This document shows positions 44,961 through 54,551 of a stretch of DNA of 64,000 nucleotides, piece by piece. The translations under genes and the position numbers were made by a program. The number at the start of each line of letters is the position of its first letter. Within the stretch, counting starts at the first letter, position 1. The notes beneath the pieces are model-generated. The model did no database searches, was not told where the DNA came from, and saw only the letters and a list, made by a program, of their open reading frames with translations. The stretch is taken from the NCBI GenBank assembly GCA_012103535.1, contig WLWQ01000001.1:1116001-1180000 (forward strand), in the 5' to 3' direction. The DNA is from Pseudomonadales bacterium. Its GTDB lineage: Bacteria; Pseudomonadota; Gammaproteobacteria; Pseudomonadales; Pseudohongiellaceae.

Positions 44961-45956
44961 TTATTGCTGTTCCGCAGCCAATCTCTCCTCAACCCGATGG
45001 CCTGACAATATATATTCCATACCATAATTCCCTTCGTGGCAGGCATATTCGTAAATTTTATCGGTACTGAAATCGAGAATAATCTCCCGCGTATAAGGCG
45101 CGGTATAAGTACCAGGATCGTCGCTGGTAATAATATATTGCATGGCGTTAGGACCAATTCGAGTTAGACGTTCGACGTTTACTTTCTTCGAAACATCCGG
45201 TCCTTCACTGCTCTTGTCCGAATAGTTAGTGGTTTCTACAACCAGCGTATCACCATCCCAATAGCCACGGGAATCACCATGCCAAAGTTTTATATCGCTA
45301 TCCGCATGTGGTTTCGCTACTAACGGAATTATGCGGACGTCATGCGCCATCTCCTGAATAATCGCGACAGTCTCTTTGGTTTGTACAATCTGCCAATAGC
45401 TGTTGTAACCAGAATGGAGAGTAGGCGCACCAAATGTCACGCAACGTTCACCTAGCGGTCGATCGAGCCAGGAATCTGCTGGATGCTCTTCCCGGTACTG
45501 AGCTAGATCATTCGCCATCGCGATAGCACGTTCAGTGCGAGGTGGAAACTTTCCATTTGGAGGATCGATGATTTGTGAGGTACGTCGATGAATGGTTCGT
45601 TCCGTCATCCACTGTGAATCGTAATTTCCTGTTGATGGATCATAGGAAACAATTTCACCGGCGAACGCCGCTTGCAAGACACCATCACCAAACAGCGCAT
45701 CGGCGCCTGCCGCTTCTATTTCCGCAATACGATTGCGCAAGAAATCGACGTCTTCGTCCGTTAAGAACTCTTTATCGCCAAACACATCGGGGCGTTCCAC
45801 TGGCGTGATGGTATTGTTTTCCCAGACTCCTTGCAGATCGGGATGACCATCGATGGTTCTCGGCATCTGCCATTCATCGTCGGATTGCGCGAATAATGCA
45901 CTGCTAAACAGCGCGGAAGACAAAGCCAGGATGCAGATTCTTGATAGAGTTTTCAT
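44961..45956 (-). CDS. Exported protein of unknown function, DUF-type family (copy 1)
   Basis: A 331-residue protein with a signal peptide (to about residue 23, LFA-Q). It has conserved blocks: DGHPDLQGVWENNTITPVER (near 37-56), RCVTFGAP, YWQIVQTKETVAIIQEMAHD, LWHGDSRGYWDGDTLVVET, and YEYACHEGNY near 305. The same blocks, in the same order, occur in the gene at 56571-57611. The family is widespread in environmental Gram-negative bacteria, but I know of no function. It sits between an ABC permease and its ATPase, in the same direction, so it may be a cargo or accessory of that system. Confidence 0.7.
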   Translation of the reverse strand: MKTLSRICILALSSALFSSALFAQSDDEWQMPRTIDGHPDLQGVWENNTITPVERPDVFGDKEFLTDEDVDFLRNRIAEIEAAGADALFGDGVLQAAFAGEIVSYDPSTGNYDSQWMTERTIHRRTSQIIDPPNGKFPPRTERAIAMANDLAQYREEHPADSWLDRPLGERCVTFGAPTLHSGYNSYWQIVQTKETVAIIQEMAHDVRIIPLVAKPHADSDIKLWHGDSRGYWDGDTLVVETTNYSDKSSEGPDVSKKVNVERLTRIGPNAMQYIITSDDPGTYTAPYTREIILDFSTDKIYEYACHEGNYGMEYILSGHRVEERLAAEQQ

Positions 45957-46095
45957 GGAACAATTCCCCTTATTCTGAGGTTATTAGCAGCAACGAGTGG
46001 GTAGCTTCTGCAGCCATCAATCTATTCTTTTAGGAGTTCTTCTTCAAGCGAATTTCTTCGGTTAAACGCTCAGCAGGGAGCAGAATGGCTCATAT

Positions 46096-46764
46096 TTAAT
46101 CCTCGACTATATTGCCATCCAGCATGCGCACTATACGTTTACCTACTGCGGCATCTTCGGCAGAGTGAGTAACCATTACAATAGTGGTTCCCTCGTCATT
46201 GAGCCCGGATAGCAGCTTCATCACTTCTTCGCCGTGTTCACTGTCTAAATTACCAGTTGGCTCATCCGCCAGAATAAGATTTGGCTCATTGACGATTGCT
46301 CTGGCCACAGCAACACGTTGCTGCTGTCCTCCAGAAAGCTGTTGCGGAAAATGTTTGGCACGCTGGCCCATATCCATTTTTTCCAGCACCGTATCTACTT
46401 TGGCTTTTCGCTCTGCGCCGGGAATCTTCGTGTAAATCAGAGGGAGTTCTACATTCTCGTAAACAGTGAGTTCATCGATCAAATTAAAACTTTGAAACAC
46501 GAATCCGATATTCTCTTTCCGTAGGTTCGCTCTTTGCCGTTCCGAGTAGCCTGAAACTTCTTCGTCTAGAAACCAATACTTTCCACCATCGGGATTATCA
46601 ATTAACCCCAGGATGTGAAGTAAGGTTGATTTTCCACAACCGGAAGGACCCATAATGGAAGTGAACTCTCCTTCTTCTATTGAGAGATCGATACCATTTA
46701 GTGCGGTTGTTTCTACTTCTTCTGTTCTGAACAGCTTACTTAATTGTTCCGTTCGTATAATCAT
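46096..46764 (-). CDS. ABC transporter ATP-binding protein (LolD/MacB type)
   Basis: A 222-residue ATPase with Walker [11 protein letters not shown] loop in [20 protein letters not shown], signature [14 protein letters not shown], Walker [15 protein letters not shown] and switch His in VTHSAE. This is the size and type that partners with MacB/LolC/FtsX-like permeases. GGGGAAG lies before ATG. It is 65 bases downstream of the permease at 46829 on the same strand and is the only ATPase in the cluster, so it probably drives both permeases. Confidence 0.92.
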   Translation of the reverse strand: MIIRTEQLSKLFRTEEVETTALNGIDLSIEEGEFTSIMGPSGCGKSTLLHILGLIDNPDGGKYWFLDEEVSGYSERQRANLRKENIGFVFQSFNLIDELTVYENVELPLIYTKIPGAERKAKVDTVLEKMDMGQRAKHFPQQLSGGQQQRVAVARAIVNEPNLILADEPTGNLDSEHGEEVMKLLSGLNDEGTTIVMVTHSAEDAAVGKRIVRMLDGNIVED

Positions 46765-46828
46765 AATACTTCCCCAAACTCAGCATAGTTTGCTATTGGC
46801 TGAGTAGTTTTTAATTAGTTGTTAGTAA

Positions 46829-49276
46829 TTATTCGTAGCGAAGAGCTTCGATCGGATTCGCTTGCACAGTTCGTAGCGATTGCACGGTAACTGTAATAAG
46901 CGCGACCGACGAAACAGCAAGTATCGCGATTAAAAATGGCAGCATCGCACCGAATAAACTGGGCTCTGCTTGGTAGGCGAAACGGTCAAGCCAATTATTT
47001 ATGGTGAAATAACTCACGAATGTTGCTGGTACTGCGGCGACAGCAATAAGCACGACCAGGTTTTTACACAACAAGGTAATTATTTGCGGACTCGATGCGC
47101 CGAGGATTTTCCTAACGCCGATCTCTTTATTGCGCTGCTGGGTATTAAAAGAAGCCAGGCCAAATAAACCCATGGCGGAAAGAAATATACAAATGCCGGC
47201 AAAGATTTCTGTCAATCCCATCAGATTAGCATCGGTGCGATAAAGCTCATCCAATCTTGCGTCGAGAAAAGTTGGATCGAAAACCTGGGAGGAATCGAAT
47301 TCTCGTATGATTTCTTCCATTCGACTAAACGTCTCCCCAACATTTTCTCCGGTGATTTTAACCACGAGATTTCGCGATTGCAGTGGCCTGGTTTGGGGTG
47401 GCGTGTTTTCGAAATTTATGAGCAGTGGTCGCATCAACAGCGGCCCAATTTCGTTATTGAGCGGCGCATAATGAAAATCACTGGTGACACCCACTACCTG
47501 TCCCTGAAAATCTCCTTGACCGATAAGTTTACCTATAGGCTCGTCCCACCCCATTTTTTGAACCAGGGTTTCATTTACCATCCAGGATTTAGATTCATCG
47601 ACATCCCGATCTTCGGAAAATGCCCGCCCTCTTGTTACTTCAATGTCCAATCCCTGTATGTAATTGAGCCCAACTCCAATCATTTCGATTTGTTCAGGCT
47701 CAACCACCCCGTCGTTGTTTTCCATCTGGATCATGTTTATGCCATTGCCAAAACCTGGCACCTGGCCGGTGTCAAACACATCTAGAATATTGGGTTCAGT
47801 TAACAGCTCGTTTTTTAACGGATCTAATTGCTCCAATAAATCGGCGCCGCGCAAACTGAGCCAGACTTGATTTTCCTTATCAAAGCCTAAAGGCTTACTG
47901 GAGATGTACCGCATTTGTTGTGACATCAATAGAGTGCAGGAAATAACTCCTATCGAAATAGCCATCTGTGCCAGCACTAGTAGTTGCCGTATCGAGAGCC
48001 CCTTCTTCCAGGAACCTTTCGCCGAACTCAATGCGGCTTTGGGAGATATGGAAGAAAGATAGAAAGCAGGATACAAGCCGGATGCCACAGTAACACCCAA
48101 GGTAAGCACGATTAGCCCAACCACGGTTGACCCAGTAAAGAGCCCAGCCAACAAAGATTCCTTACCCATCAACGTACCGATTGGTGTAAAGGCGAGCGCC
48201 GCAAAAGCAAAAATAACGCCGATAACTAAGGCTATTAAAGTAAAGACAAAAGACTCGCCCAGAAATTGCACAATCAATTGCTTCCGGTTCGCGCCAACCA
48301 CTTTGCGCATGCCAACTTCTTTCGCTCGCTTTGTCGCTCTGGCCGTTGCCAGGTTCATGTAATTTATACAGGCAATGACTAATAGAAAAATTGCTACTGC
48401 CCCGAATCCGTACAAGTAAAAAATGTTACCGTTCGGGCGATCCCCTGGCAGTGATCTGCCAAAATGAATATCAGCCAGAGGCGTTAGTTCGGCTCTGAAT
48501 GTACTGTTCATTCGTGCCAGATTCTCAACCATGTATTTCTCGACGAAGTCTTCAATAATTCCGTCGAAAGATCCTGGATCAAAACCTGGATTCACCTGCA
48601 AATAGGTATAGATACTTACGCCGGTTAAGCCGCGAATATAGTTGTCTTCATAATCTGGGACAAATGCAGACAAGATCGAGTACGGATAAAGCGCGTTGTA
48701 TTTTAAATGTGTATTTTCAGGGAGATCGGCAAACATCAAGGTAACGCGATAGGAAAAGCTATCACTCTCGAGAATTTTGCCAATTGGATCTTCATCGCCA
48801 AAATAACTGCGAGCAAAAGATTCGCTCACAGCGATGGAATTCATGTCATCGAATGCGGTTTCCGGATCACCCGCCAGGATGTCATGCTCAAATACCTCAA
48901 ATACATTTTCATCAACCAGGTAGAGGTCTTCCCAGGCCTGACGATTGCCTTCGTGGCTCAAAATACTTTGGCTGGCGCCTCGAAATCTGACGTGAGAACC
49001 AAGTTGAGGATAGTCAGCCACCAGCAATGGCCCAATACCTTCTTGCGTCACTGCAAATTCAGCATCGTTTCCGTCGGCAGTTCGAAAATGCGTGGATAAG
49101 CGATAGATGCTTTCGTGGTCGGTGAAATGCTGATCGTAGGTGAGTTCGCTGCGAAGATACAATGCGAGGACAAGGGAGCACCCAATTCCAATCGCAAGGC
49201 TAAGTATGTTGATGAGTACGTAGCTTTTTTCTTTTGCTAACTTCCGGAGCGCCACCAGAAAATAAATCTTGAACAT
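46829..49276 (-). CDS. MacB/FtsX-like ABC transporter permease (first)
   Basis: An 815-residue permease of the same architecture as the one at 42507: one N-terminal helix (INILSLAIGIGCSLVLALYL), a large periplasmic domain (DQHFTDHESIYRLSTHFRT), two FtsX groups, with the conserved loops RAKEVGMRKVVGANRKQLI (near 312-330) and NKEIGVRKILGASSPQIIT near 710. AGGAG is seven bases before ATG, which fixes the start. It heads the cluster permease-ATPase-exported protein-permease. Two related permeases in one cluster may form a heterodimer, as in Lol-type complexes. Confidence 0.86.
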   Translation of the reverse strand: MFKIYFLVALRKLAKEKSYVLINILSLAIGIGCSLVLALYLRSELTYDQHFTDHESIYRLSTHFRTADGNDAEFAVTQEGIGPLLVADYPQLGSHVRFRGASQSILSHEGNRQAWEDLYLVDENVFEVFEHDILAGDPETAFDDMNSIAVSESFARSYFGDEDPIGKILESDSFSYRVTLMFADLPENTHLKYNALYPYSILSAFVPDYEDNYIRGLTGVSIYTYLQVNPGFDPGSFDGIIEDFVEKYMVENLARMNSTFRAELTPLADIHFGRSLPGDRPNGNIFYLYGFGAVAIFLLVIACINYMNLATARATKRAKEVGMRKVVGANRKQLIVQFLGESFVFTLIALVIGVIFAFAALAFTPIGTLMGKESLLAGLFTGSTVVGLIVLTLGVTVASGLYPAFYLSSISPKAALSSAKGSWKKGLSIRQLLVLAQMAISIGVISCTLLMSQQMRYISSKPLGFDKENQVWLSLRGADLLEQLDPLKNELLTEPNILDVFDTGQVPGFGNGINMIQMENNDGVVEPEQIEMIGVGLNYIQGLDIEVTRGRAFSEDRDVDESKSWMVNETLVQKMGWDEPIGKLIGQGDFQGQVVGVTSDFHYAPLNNEIGPLLMRPLLINFENTPPQTRPLQSRNLVVKITGENVGETFSRMEEIIREFDSSQVFDPTFLDARLDELYRTDANLMGLTEIFAGICIFLSAMGLFGLASFNTQQRNKEIGVRKILGASSPQIITLLCKNLVVLIAVAAVPATFVSYFTINNWLDRFAYQAEPSLFGAMLPFLIAILAVSSVALITVTVQSLRTVQANPIEALRYE

Positions 49277-49623
49277 GCTCTACTCCTTTCCCAAAACAGA
49301 AAATTAATTCAAGTTACTGATTGCGCCCTCTTTCATTTATTGTTGTTATCTTTTCTTATTCTTATTGGTAAGTAGTTGTGCCATCTACGCTGTAAACATT
49401 CAGAATGCTTTTACCCAAAGCTATTATGTTTTGGCAGAAACGGTCAAATACCCTCTTTTTCCTGAACCTCGCTAAAAAACAATTGGATGTGGATGAGTCG
49501 TTGACACTAAGAGTCACTGAAAGTTTCGTCAAGCTGGATATTTAGATACAGGACAGAAATACCCTGGTACAGGTTGAATTCATTCTTGGACTCGTCAACC
49601 TGCAGTTATAAGCGAAATAGGCC
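49277..49623. other. Intergenic region, no gene recognised
   Basis: About 350 bases upstream of the ABC cluster; it must hold the cluster promoter on the minus strand. No RNA gene or repeat was seen. The remainder up to 49924 holds a regulator remnant. Confidence 0.45.
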
Positions 49624-49818
49624 TTAATTACGAGCTTTCTTACCCCTGGCTATTTCAGTTTCTAGTGCATTCAGCTTGTGATGGCAGAATTGCTTGAATG
49701 GCGCCATCCATTCCCCTATTTCCGTTAAACGGTCGATAGACAATGTATATAGACGGAGTTGTGAATCTTGCTTTTCGATAGAGTGAATTGATCGGGAGAA
49801 ATAGATTTGAAAATTTTC
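49624..49818 (-). pseudogene. Remnant resembling the C-terminal part of an ArsR-family regulator
   Basis: A minus-strand frame, open from just after a TAA at 49819-49821 down to its stop at 49624, has no proper start codon. It reads QIYFSRSIH..., then LRLYTLSIDRLTEIGEWMAP and FKQFCHHKLNALETEIARGK. The last two blocks resemble the C terminus of ArsR regulators (R-x-Y-x-L-x-x-x-x-L-x-E-L-x-x-W-...-F-W-...-L-x-x-L-E). The DNA-binding part is not found upstream, so this looks like a decayed gene. Confidence 0.4.
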
Positions 49819-49924
49819 TTAGCTGATTTTCTCACTCTTGCGGGATTGCGTTTTGCGTTGATTTCGCACCAGTAGTGAGTCAGGTCTTACTATTTTATGC
49901 AATCCTTTCATCTCAATGTTATGC

Positions 49925-51091
49925 TTAATTGACGAGGCGGAGTTCGCCTTTTTCTTTTTTTAGTTCTTTTTTTAGTTCTTCAATGATAGAAAAGTTTATC
50001 ACTGCACCTGTAACTTCTGCCTGCTCGAAGACTGGCATACAAGAAAACTTGACTGAGAGATTGGTCCCGCGTTTGTTTTTAAAAACACCTTTCATGTTTG
50101 CTACCGGCTTTCCATTTTCAATGCATCTGGCAATTACTGAACTGGTGTCAAAATCACTCTCACTAATCAATTTTATTGATTTCTCTCCAATAAGCTCATG
50201 CTCCCCAAACTTGAGTAAGTTGAGGGCTGAAGAATTAGCAAAACCAATGGTCCCAGTTTTGTTGATGACATACATACAGCCCGTGGTCGCATTAAGAAGA
50301 AATTGGTGGCGCTTTCTTTCGTTCTCTAAATCTCTTAACAGCAGTGCATTTTCAGACTTCAAATTTGTTTCACGTGTGTGCTGTGCTACTAAGTGCGCAC
50401 CTTTTTCTTGTAGCTCAACATGCTCTGCAGCTAGTTGCTCATACAAGCTTTCGCAGCGCAGTTGTAATTTGATGCCTTGATTTAAGTCATTGCTAACACG
50501 GAGAACGATCGGCGTGAGGAAAAATAAATACATTGCCAATGCGCTGACTAGCAGTAACTCAGTATCACCACCCACAAAAAGCAGACATCCGATGAGTATT
50601 GTTGAATAAGGGATAGCGAAAGCAAAGTACAACTTTTTAATGACTGATAGTGTGGTCGCTGCGCCAGACAACAACCCACAAAGCCAGAGCACAATCAGGC
50701 CTTTTTGAATGAGTGAAGCATCTGCAGGCAACAAAAACCACGAACAGCCCCAATAAATACCAGCAACAAGAGTTCCAATTAAAAGGAAGCGCCATTTTGC
50801 AGATACGTCATCAGGCTGAATCGAATGTCGTTTATAGTAATCCGCTATTATCGCGCGACCCGCATTACCAATGAGCAATCCGCCATACCACAGTATTGCT
50901 ATCGAACTTGGTGAGGTGGTAATGATTAGTACGAAAAGGAACGAGCCCGTAACAACATCTGCAAGAAGCATCCAGGGGAACTGCCGAAACACCATTTCCA
51001 CCTGCTTAATGTGGATAGCGTTCACATCAATTTCAAAATTCGACATCGGATTTGTGGGAAAGGAAGTACTAGTCGTTTTGGCTAATTCCAT
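49925..51091 (-). CDS. Membrane PAS-domain sensor without output domain
   Basis: A 388-residue protein. A six-helix membrane sensor (MASE-like; WMLLADVVTGSFLFVLIITT, IVLWLCGLLSGAATTL, TELLLVSALAMYLFFLTPIV) covers residues 30-205. A coiled coil (about 220-265, ELQEKGAHLVAQHTRE) follows, then a PAS domain from about 270 (INKTGTIGFANSSALNLLKF). It ends with a repeated LKKELKKEKGE tail. Sensors with this arrangement normally carry a GGDEF, kinase or EAL domain after the PAS; none is here and none is in the downstream sequence. It may be a trimmed sensor or a partner of a soluble output protein. Confidence 0.75.
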   Translation of the reverse strand: MELAKTTSTSFPTNPMSNFEIDVNAIHIKQVEMVFRQFPWMLLADVVTGSFLFVLIITTSPSSIAILWYGGLLIGNAGRAIIADYYKRHSIQPDDVSAKWRFLLIGTLVAGIYWGCSWFLLPADASLIQKGLIVLWLCGLLSGAATTLSVIKKLYFAFAIPYSTILIGCLLFVGGDTELLLVSALAMYLFFLTPIVLRVSNDLNQGIKLQLRCESLYEQLAAEHVELQEKGAHLVAQHTRETNLKSENALLLRDLENERKRHQFLLNATTGCMYVINKTGTIGFANSSALNLLKFGEHELIGEKSIKLISESDFDTSSVIARCIENGKPVANMKGVFKNKRGTNLSVKFSCMPVFEQAEVTGAVINFSIIEELKKELKKEKGELRLVN

Positions 51092-51508
51092 TTTTTAGTC
51101 CATATAGCAAACGTTATACGCGTCCAAAATATCTACAAGTTTCCCCATATTAAGCAAGTTTTTACGCTTGTCTGTAGGAAATTTACGCATAGTAAGAAAT
51201 CTATTAATTCATTCCCATGAAATTCGTTATCGTCATATTTGTGGTGTATTTTAAAACCTGTGGAGCTCTGCTAGGTTTTAAGTAGAGGGGATTTTAAAAA
51301 AGACTGGGGATACTAATAGTTCAATAGTTTTAGTTTTGTTCTTTGGTTGATGACGGTTCGTGAATTAATAAAGTTATTCGTGCCCTAGCTGCATCCCTAT
51401 TGCACACTTTTCACCGAAGACTCTCAAAGCCCTTTCCCGCAATTAAATTCAATAAGGTTTAAGGTACACTCATCCGTTGAGTCGCAGATTTCGGCATAGG
51501 GCAAAAAA
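51092..51508. other. Intergenic region with a decayed repeat copy
   Basis: About 420 bases. The stretch 51294-51383 is related to 53389-53482 (see those entries); nothing else is recognised. Confidence 0.45.
51294..51383 (+). repeat. Degenerate copy of the 3' end of the lipoprotein gene region
   Basis: This stretch aligns with 53389-53482. Shared are F-K-K-x-W-x-x-stop coding (DFKKDWGY-stop here, QFKKAWEH-stop there), then about 40 loosely similar bases and the core GGTTrATGACGGTTCGT (16 of 17). It looks like the remnant of a duplicated gene end. Confidence 0.45.
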
Positions 51509-52591
51509 ATGTTTGAAGAATTTCAATCAGTCATCCTACCTGCATTATCCGTGTTTGGTGATAATCGCTACATACAGGCGTTGCTGGCTGTAGCACTTTC
51601 CCTCGTTGCCGGCTGGATGTTTGACCGGATAATCATCACAGCGCTGAAAAATCTGGCAAGCAGAACCCGCTTCGATCTTGATGATCACGTGATTGGGCTA
51701 TTACATACACCCATTTACAGCAGCATTCTGTTGCTGGGTATTGCTAGTGCAACCCTGATACTGTCGCCACCGGAGCTGTACCTCAACATCGGCTTTTCTC
51801 TGCTTCAATCTATCGCATTGTTTGTATGGGTGGTTTTTCTTCTGCGCAGCAATCGCATCATGCTGACTAGCATCGCTAGCAATGAAAAGAGAATAAAAAT
51901 AGTTCATCACCAGACCCTGCCATTGTTTTTGAACCTGATTAATATCGTCATCGTAATACTCACCGTTTACTTTCTGTTTTCGGCTTGGAATATTGACATG
52001 ACTGCCTGGCTGGCCTCCGCCGGCATTGTGGGTATCGCGGTCGGTTTCGCAGCTAAGGACACTCTGGCTAATCTGTTCTCCGGTGTGTTTATCATGGCCG
52101 ATGCGCCTTTCAAAATTGGCGACTTCATCGTACTGGATACAGGCGAGCGCGGAGAAGTAACCCATATCGGTATCAGAAGCACTCGCATACTGACTCGAGC
52201 AGATGTAGAAATCACGGTACCTAATGCCCTGATGGGGAATACCAAAATCATTAACGAATCCGGCGGGCCCCATGAGAAACATCGCTGCAAAGTTTCAGTC
52301 GGTGTCGCTTATGGATCGGACATCGACAAGGTGCGTGAAATTTTGATGGCGATTGGTAACGCTGAAGAAAACGTCTGTACCAATCCTCCACCCCAGGTGC
52401 GATTTCGTCTGTTTGGCGCGTCCAGTCTGGACTTTGATTTGCTGATCTGGATTGCTAATCCCAGACTACGGGGCCGAGTTGTGGATAGTTTAAACTGCGA
52501 GATTTACCGACAGTTTAATGAGCAAGCGATTGAGATCCCCTACTCCAAACAGGATCTTTACATCAAAGAGTTGCCAGCGCGAGACGCTTAG
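51509..52591 (+). CDS. MscS-family mechanosensitive channel
   Basis: A 360-residue channel with N-terminal membrane helices (YIQALLAVALSLVAGWMF; YSSILLLGIASATLILS; LLQSIALFVWVVFLL; LFLNLINIVIVILTVYFLF) and the conserved pore helix of MscS, GIVGIAVGFAAKDTLANLFS (about 171-190), followed by the beta domain FKIGDFIVLDTGERGEV. A C-terminal alpha/beta part closes the cytoplasmic vestibule. It releases solutes on hypo-osmotic shock. The gene has its own short leader and is followed by a REP-like repeat. Confidence 0.92.
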   Translation: MFEEFQSVILPALSVFGDNRYIQALLAVALSLVAGWMFDRIIITALKNLASRTRFDLDDHVIGLLHTPIYSSILLLGIASATLILSPPELYLNIGFSLLQSIALFVWVVFLLRSNRIMLTSIASNEKRIKIVHHQTLPLFLNLINIVIVILTVYFLFSAWNIDMTAWLASAGIVGIAVGFAAKDTLANLFSGVFIMADAPFKIGDFIVLDTGERGEVTHIGIRSTRILTRADVEITVPNALMGNTKIINESGGPHEKHRCKVSVGVAYGSDIDKVREILMAIGNAEENVCTNPPPQVRFRLFGASSLDFDLLIWIANPRLRGRVVDSLNCEIYRQFNEQAIEIPYSKQDLYIKELPARDA

Positions 52592-52630
52592 TAAAAAGGG
52601 GCGGCGGTAAATATTAAGCTACTGATTAGA

Positions 52631-52687
52631 GGGGTCAGAGTTGTTGAATTTGAGATGTTGATGTGACTATCAAATTACTCTGATCCC
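52631..52687. repeat. REP-like inverted-repeat element 1
   Basis: Left arm GGGGTCAGAGT, right arm ACTCTGATCCC (10 of 11 pairs), about 35 bases between. It shares its arms with three other elements within 4 kb. Confidence 0.75.
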
Positions 52688-52832
52688 TTTGATTTCGCTC
52701 AAAAAAAGTAATTAGCAATTACTTGTTGCCTATAAGCAAAAATTAATCTGAATTACAGGACAATGCTATTTGCTATAACTCTGAGCCAATTAGTGAGGCT
52801 TGCTGATAAACCAAATTCAGAGGAGTATGAGC

Positions 52833-53412
52833 ATGCAAAATCTATTTCCTTGTAAGTTCCGAACGACTCTATTTATTCTGCCGCTAATCCTCGTTGCCTG
52901 CACGAATAACACGCAATTGACTTTTGTCTCATGGCCAGCGGGAGCAACGATCACTGAAATCACTGCGGACAATAAGATCGGTATTGCGCCAACTGAGAAA
53001 TCATATGATGACGCAACTCTGGGCAGTGTTGACTCGGAAGGTTGTTACACACTCAACGGCGTGGAGGCGCGTTGGGCTAGTGGCGCGGTCAGACGCTTGC
53101 CCGAACTCATGCTGTGTGATGGCATCAATATAAGCTACACAGTTGGACTCGTCAGGCCGCGCTCATATCCGGATTTAGAGAAAGATCTGGCAGTGGAAAA
53201 GCAGCTAATGCTGTTACGGAACAGCGGTTTCCCGAGCACACGAAATGCATGGCACCAACCCGGTCGGTCCGGGAGTACAGGAAGGGATATACAATTCCAA
53301 AGGAACAGTCTCCGCTAGCCCGGTGCCAATTGATAAATCATTTGAAAGGAATCAATGGGATCAGAGTAATTTGGTCTGGAGAGATCAATTCAAGAAGGCT
53401 TGGGAACACTAA
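52833..53412 (+). pseudogene. Lipoprotein gene with a frameshift near its 3' end
   Basis: AGAGGAG lies seven bases before ATG 52833. The product starts MQNLFPCKFR and has a lipobox LILVAC (Cys23), then a short domain (TFVSWPAGATITEI; EGCYTLNGVEARWASGA). The frame continues to a stop at 53316-53318 with an improbable tail (TRNAWHQPGRSGS). The +1 frame from about 53239 reads HEMHGTNPVGPGVQEGIYNS, then NQWDQSNLVWRDQFKKAWEH-stop (53412), which looks like a real conserved C terminus. So the two parts were one protein and a single-base change lies between about 53205 and 53240. It may be a true mutation or a sequencing error. The family is not recognised. Beyond the stop lies the repeat shared with 51294. 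Confidence 0.7.
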
Positions 53413-53482
53413 TAATTTAATTACTTTAGTACCGTTGTTTGGTTAATGACGGTTCGTTAAGCTATACAGTTATTAGTGTCAC
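53389..53482 (+). repeat. Second copy of the 51.3-kb repeat
   Basis: It starts in the frameshifted lipoprotein's last codons and runs about 70 bases past its stop, with the core GGTTAATGACGGTTCGT. It resembles 51294-51383. Confidence 0.45.
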
Positions 53483-53613
53483 TAAGAATTTTACCTTTTG
53501 AAGAAAAGGTGGGAAGAGCACTGCGATTTTTTTGCTAGTAAGTAGAGAGATCTAGATTTTCGTCACTTGCTTGAGTCTCAAATAGATACTTTCTGTTAAG
53601 AGGGACAACCACG

Positions 53614-54432
53614 ATGTCTAAATTAGCAAGCTTAATTTTCTTTATTGCTGTTTCAGTAGGACCAATTTTGTCTTTTGCTCAGGATACAGCTATCACAAGT
53701 CACCAGGTTTATGGTTACAAAGATGGCATGGCGATGTATTACGATGTCGAAGCACCGTTAGAGCGTAACGGCAGAGGTATAATTCTTATCGTCAGTGGAG
53801 GCATGGTTTCAGGTGAAGACAATCTCAACATCGTTAAGCCATTTTGGGAAGTGCTCTTGCAAGAAGGCTATACGCTCTTTCAAATTTATCACCCTGCTCA
53901 TCCAACCTACAGAATACCTGTCGCTTATGACTCACTAAAGCTGGGTATAGAGCACATTAAACGCAACAGCCTGAAGTTTGGCGTTGATAGAAATCGATTA
54001 GGGATGTTCGGTGTAAGCTCTGGTGGTTATTTAGCACTTCTTTTAAGCATGTCGGTGAATCCTGATGAAAGATCTTTCTCTGATATCGATGCAGTTGTAG
54101 CGATTATGCCTCTGGTAGATGTTGAGTCTTCTGAATTTGACGTTACTTTGTTCGGGGCCAATATAAAGGACTTCGATCCTACTCTCTATTATTCTCTCTC
54201 GCCCATTAATCATGTATCTGCTGATGACCCGCCCACACTTCTTATTCACGGCAATAGAGATGAAGCTGTAAATTTTGAAGAAAACAGCATTCGCATGAAG
54301 CAACTGCTCGATGCGGCGGGAGTTGAGAATCAACTATTAGAAGTTGATGCCGGGCATGAAACTTTTCTTGAGCCCCACATGACAGAAGCTCATGAGGCGA
54401 TTATTGACCGGTATGCAGATCACTTGTTTTGA
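53614..54432 (+). CDS. Exported alpha/beta hydrolase (esterase-like)
   Basis: A 272-residue protein with a signal peptide (to about residue 22, LSFA-QD). The oxyanion region is VSGGMVSGEDN (about 60-70), the nucleophile is Ser136 in GVSSGGYLA, the acid is Asp in HGNRDEAV and the base is His in DAGHETFLEP. This matches the BD-FAE/carboxylesterase type of small acyl esterase. The natural substrate is unknown; it is probably a periplasmic ester. It is flanked on both sides by repeats, and lies in a stretch that looks like accessory genes. Confidence 0.8.
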   Translation: MSKLASLIFFIAVSVGPILSFAQDTAITSHQVYGYKDGMAMYYDVEAPLERNGRGIILIVSGGMVSGEDNLNIVKPFWEVLLQEGYTLFQIYHPAHPTYRIPVAYDSLKLGIEHIKRNSLKFGVDRNRLGMFGVSSGGYLALLLSMSVNPDERSFSDIDAVVAIMPLVDVESSEFDVTLFGANIKDFDPTLYYSLSPINHVSADDPPTLLIHGNRDEAVNFEENSIRMKQLLDAAGVENQLLEVDAGHETFLEPHMTEAHEAIIDRYADHLF

Positions 54433-54451
54433 AATTTTTTTTCTGATGAGA

Positions 54452-54509
54452 GGGGTCAGAGTAATTTGATTTTGGAATCGTTGAGTACAAATCAAGTTAC
54501 TCTGACCCC
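54452..54509. repeat. REP-like inverted-repeat element 2
   Basis: Nineteen-base arms GGGGTCAGAGTAATTTGAT / ATCAAGTTACTCTGACCCC with one mismatch. It is nearly identical to the element at 56326-56383 (three differences over about 75 bases including flanks), just after the esterase stop. Confidence 0.9.
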
Positions 54510-54551
54510 TTTGATTGTAAAGCAACCACTTGACTCTTTATTGGTTAAATT

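Noticed and set aside
53249..53446. Separate small gene overlapping the end of the lipoprotein
   Set aside because: This third frame has no ribosome site and the neighbouring frame gives the more protein-like tail ending at 53412.
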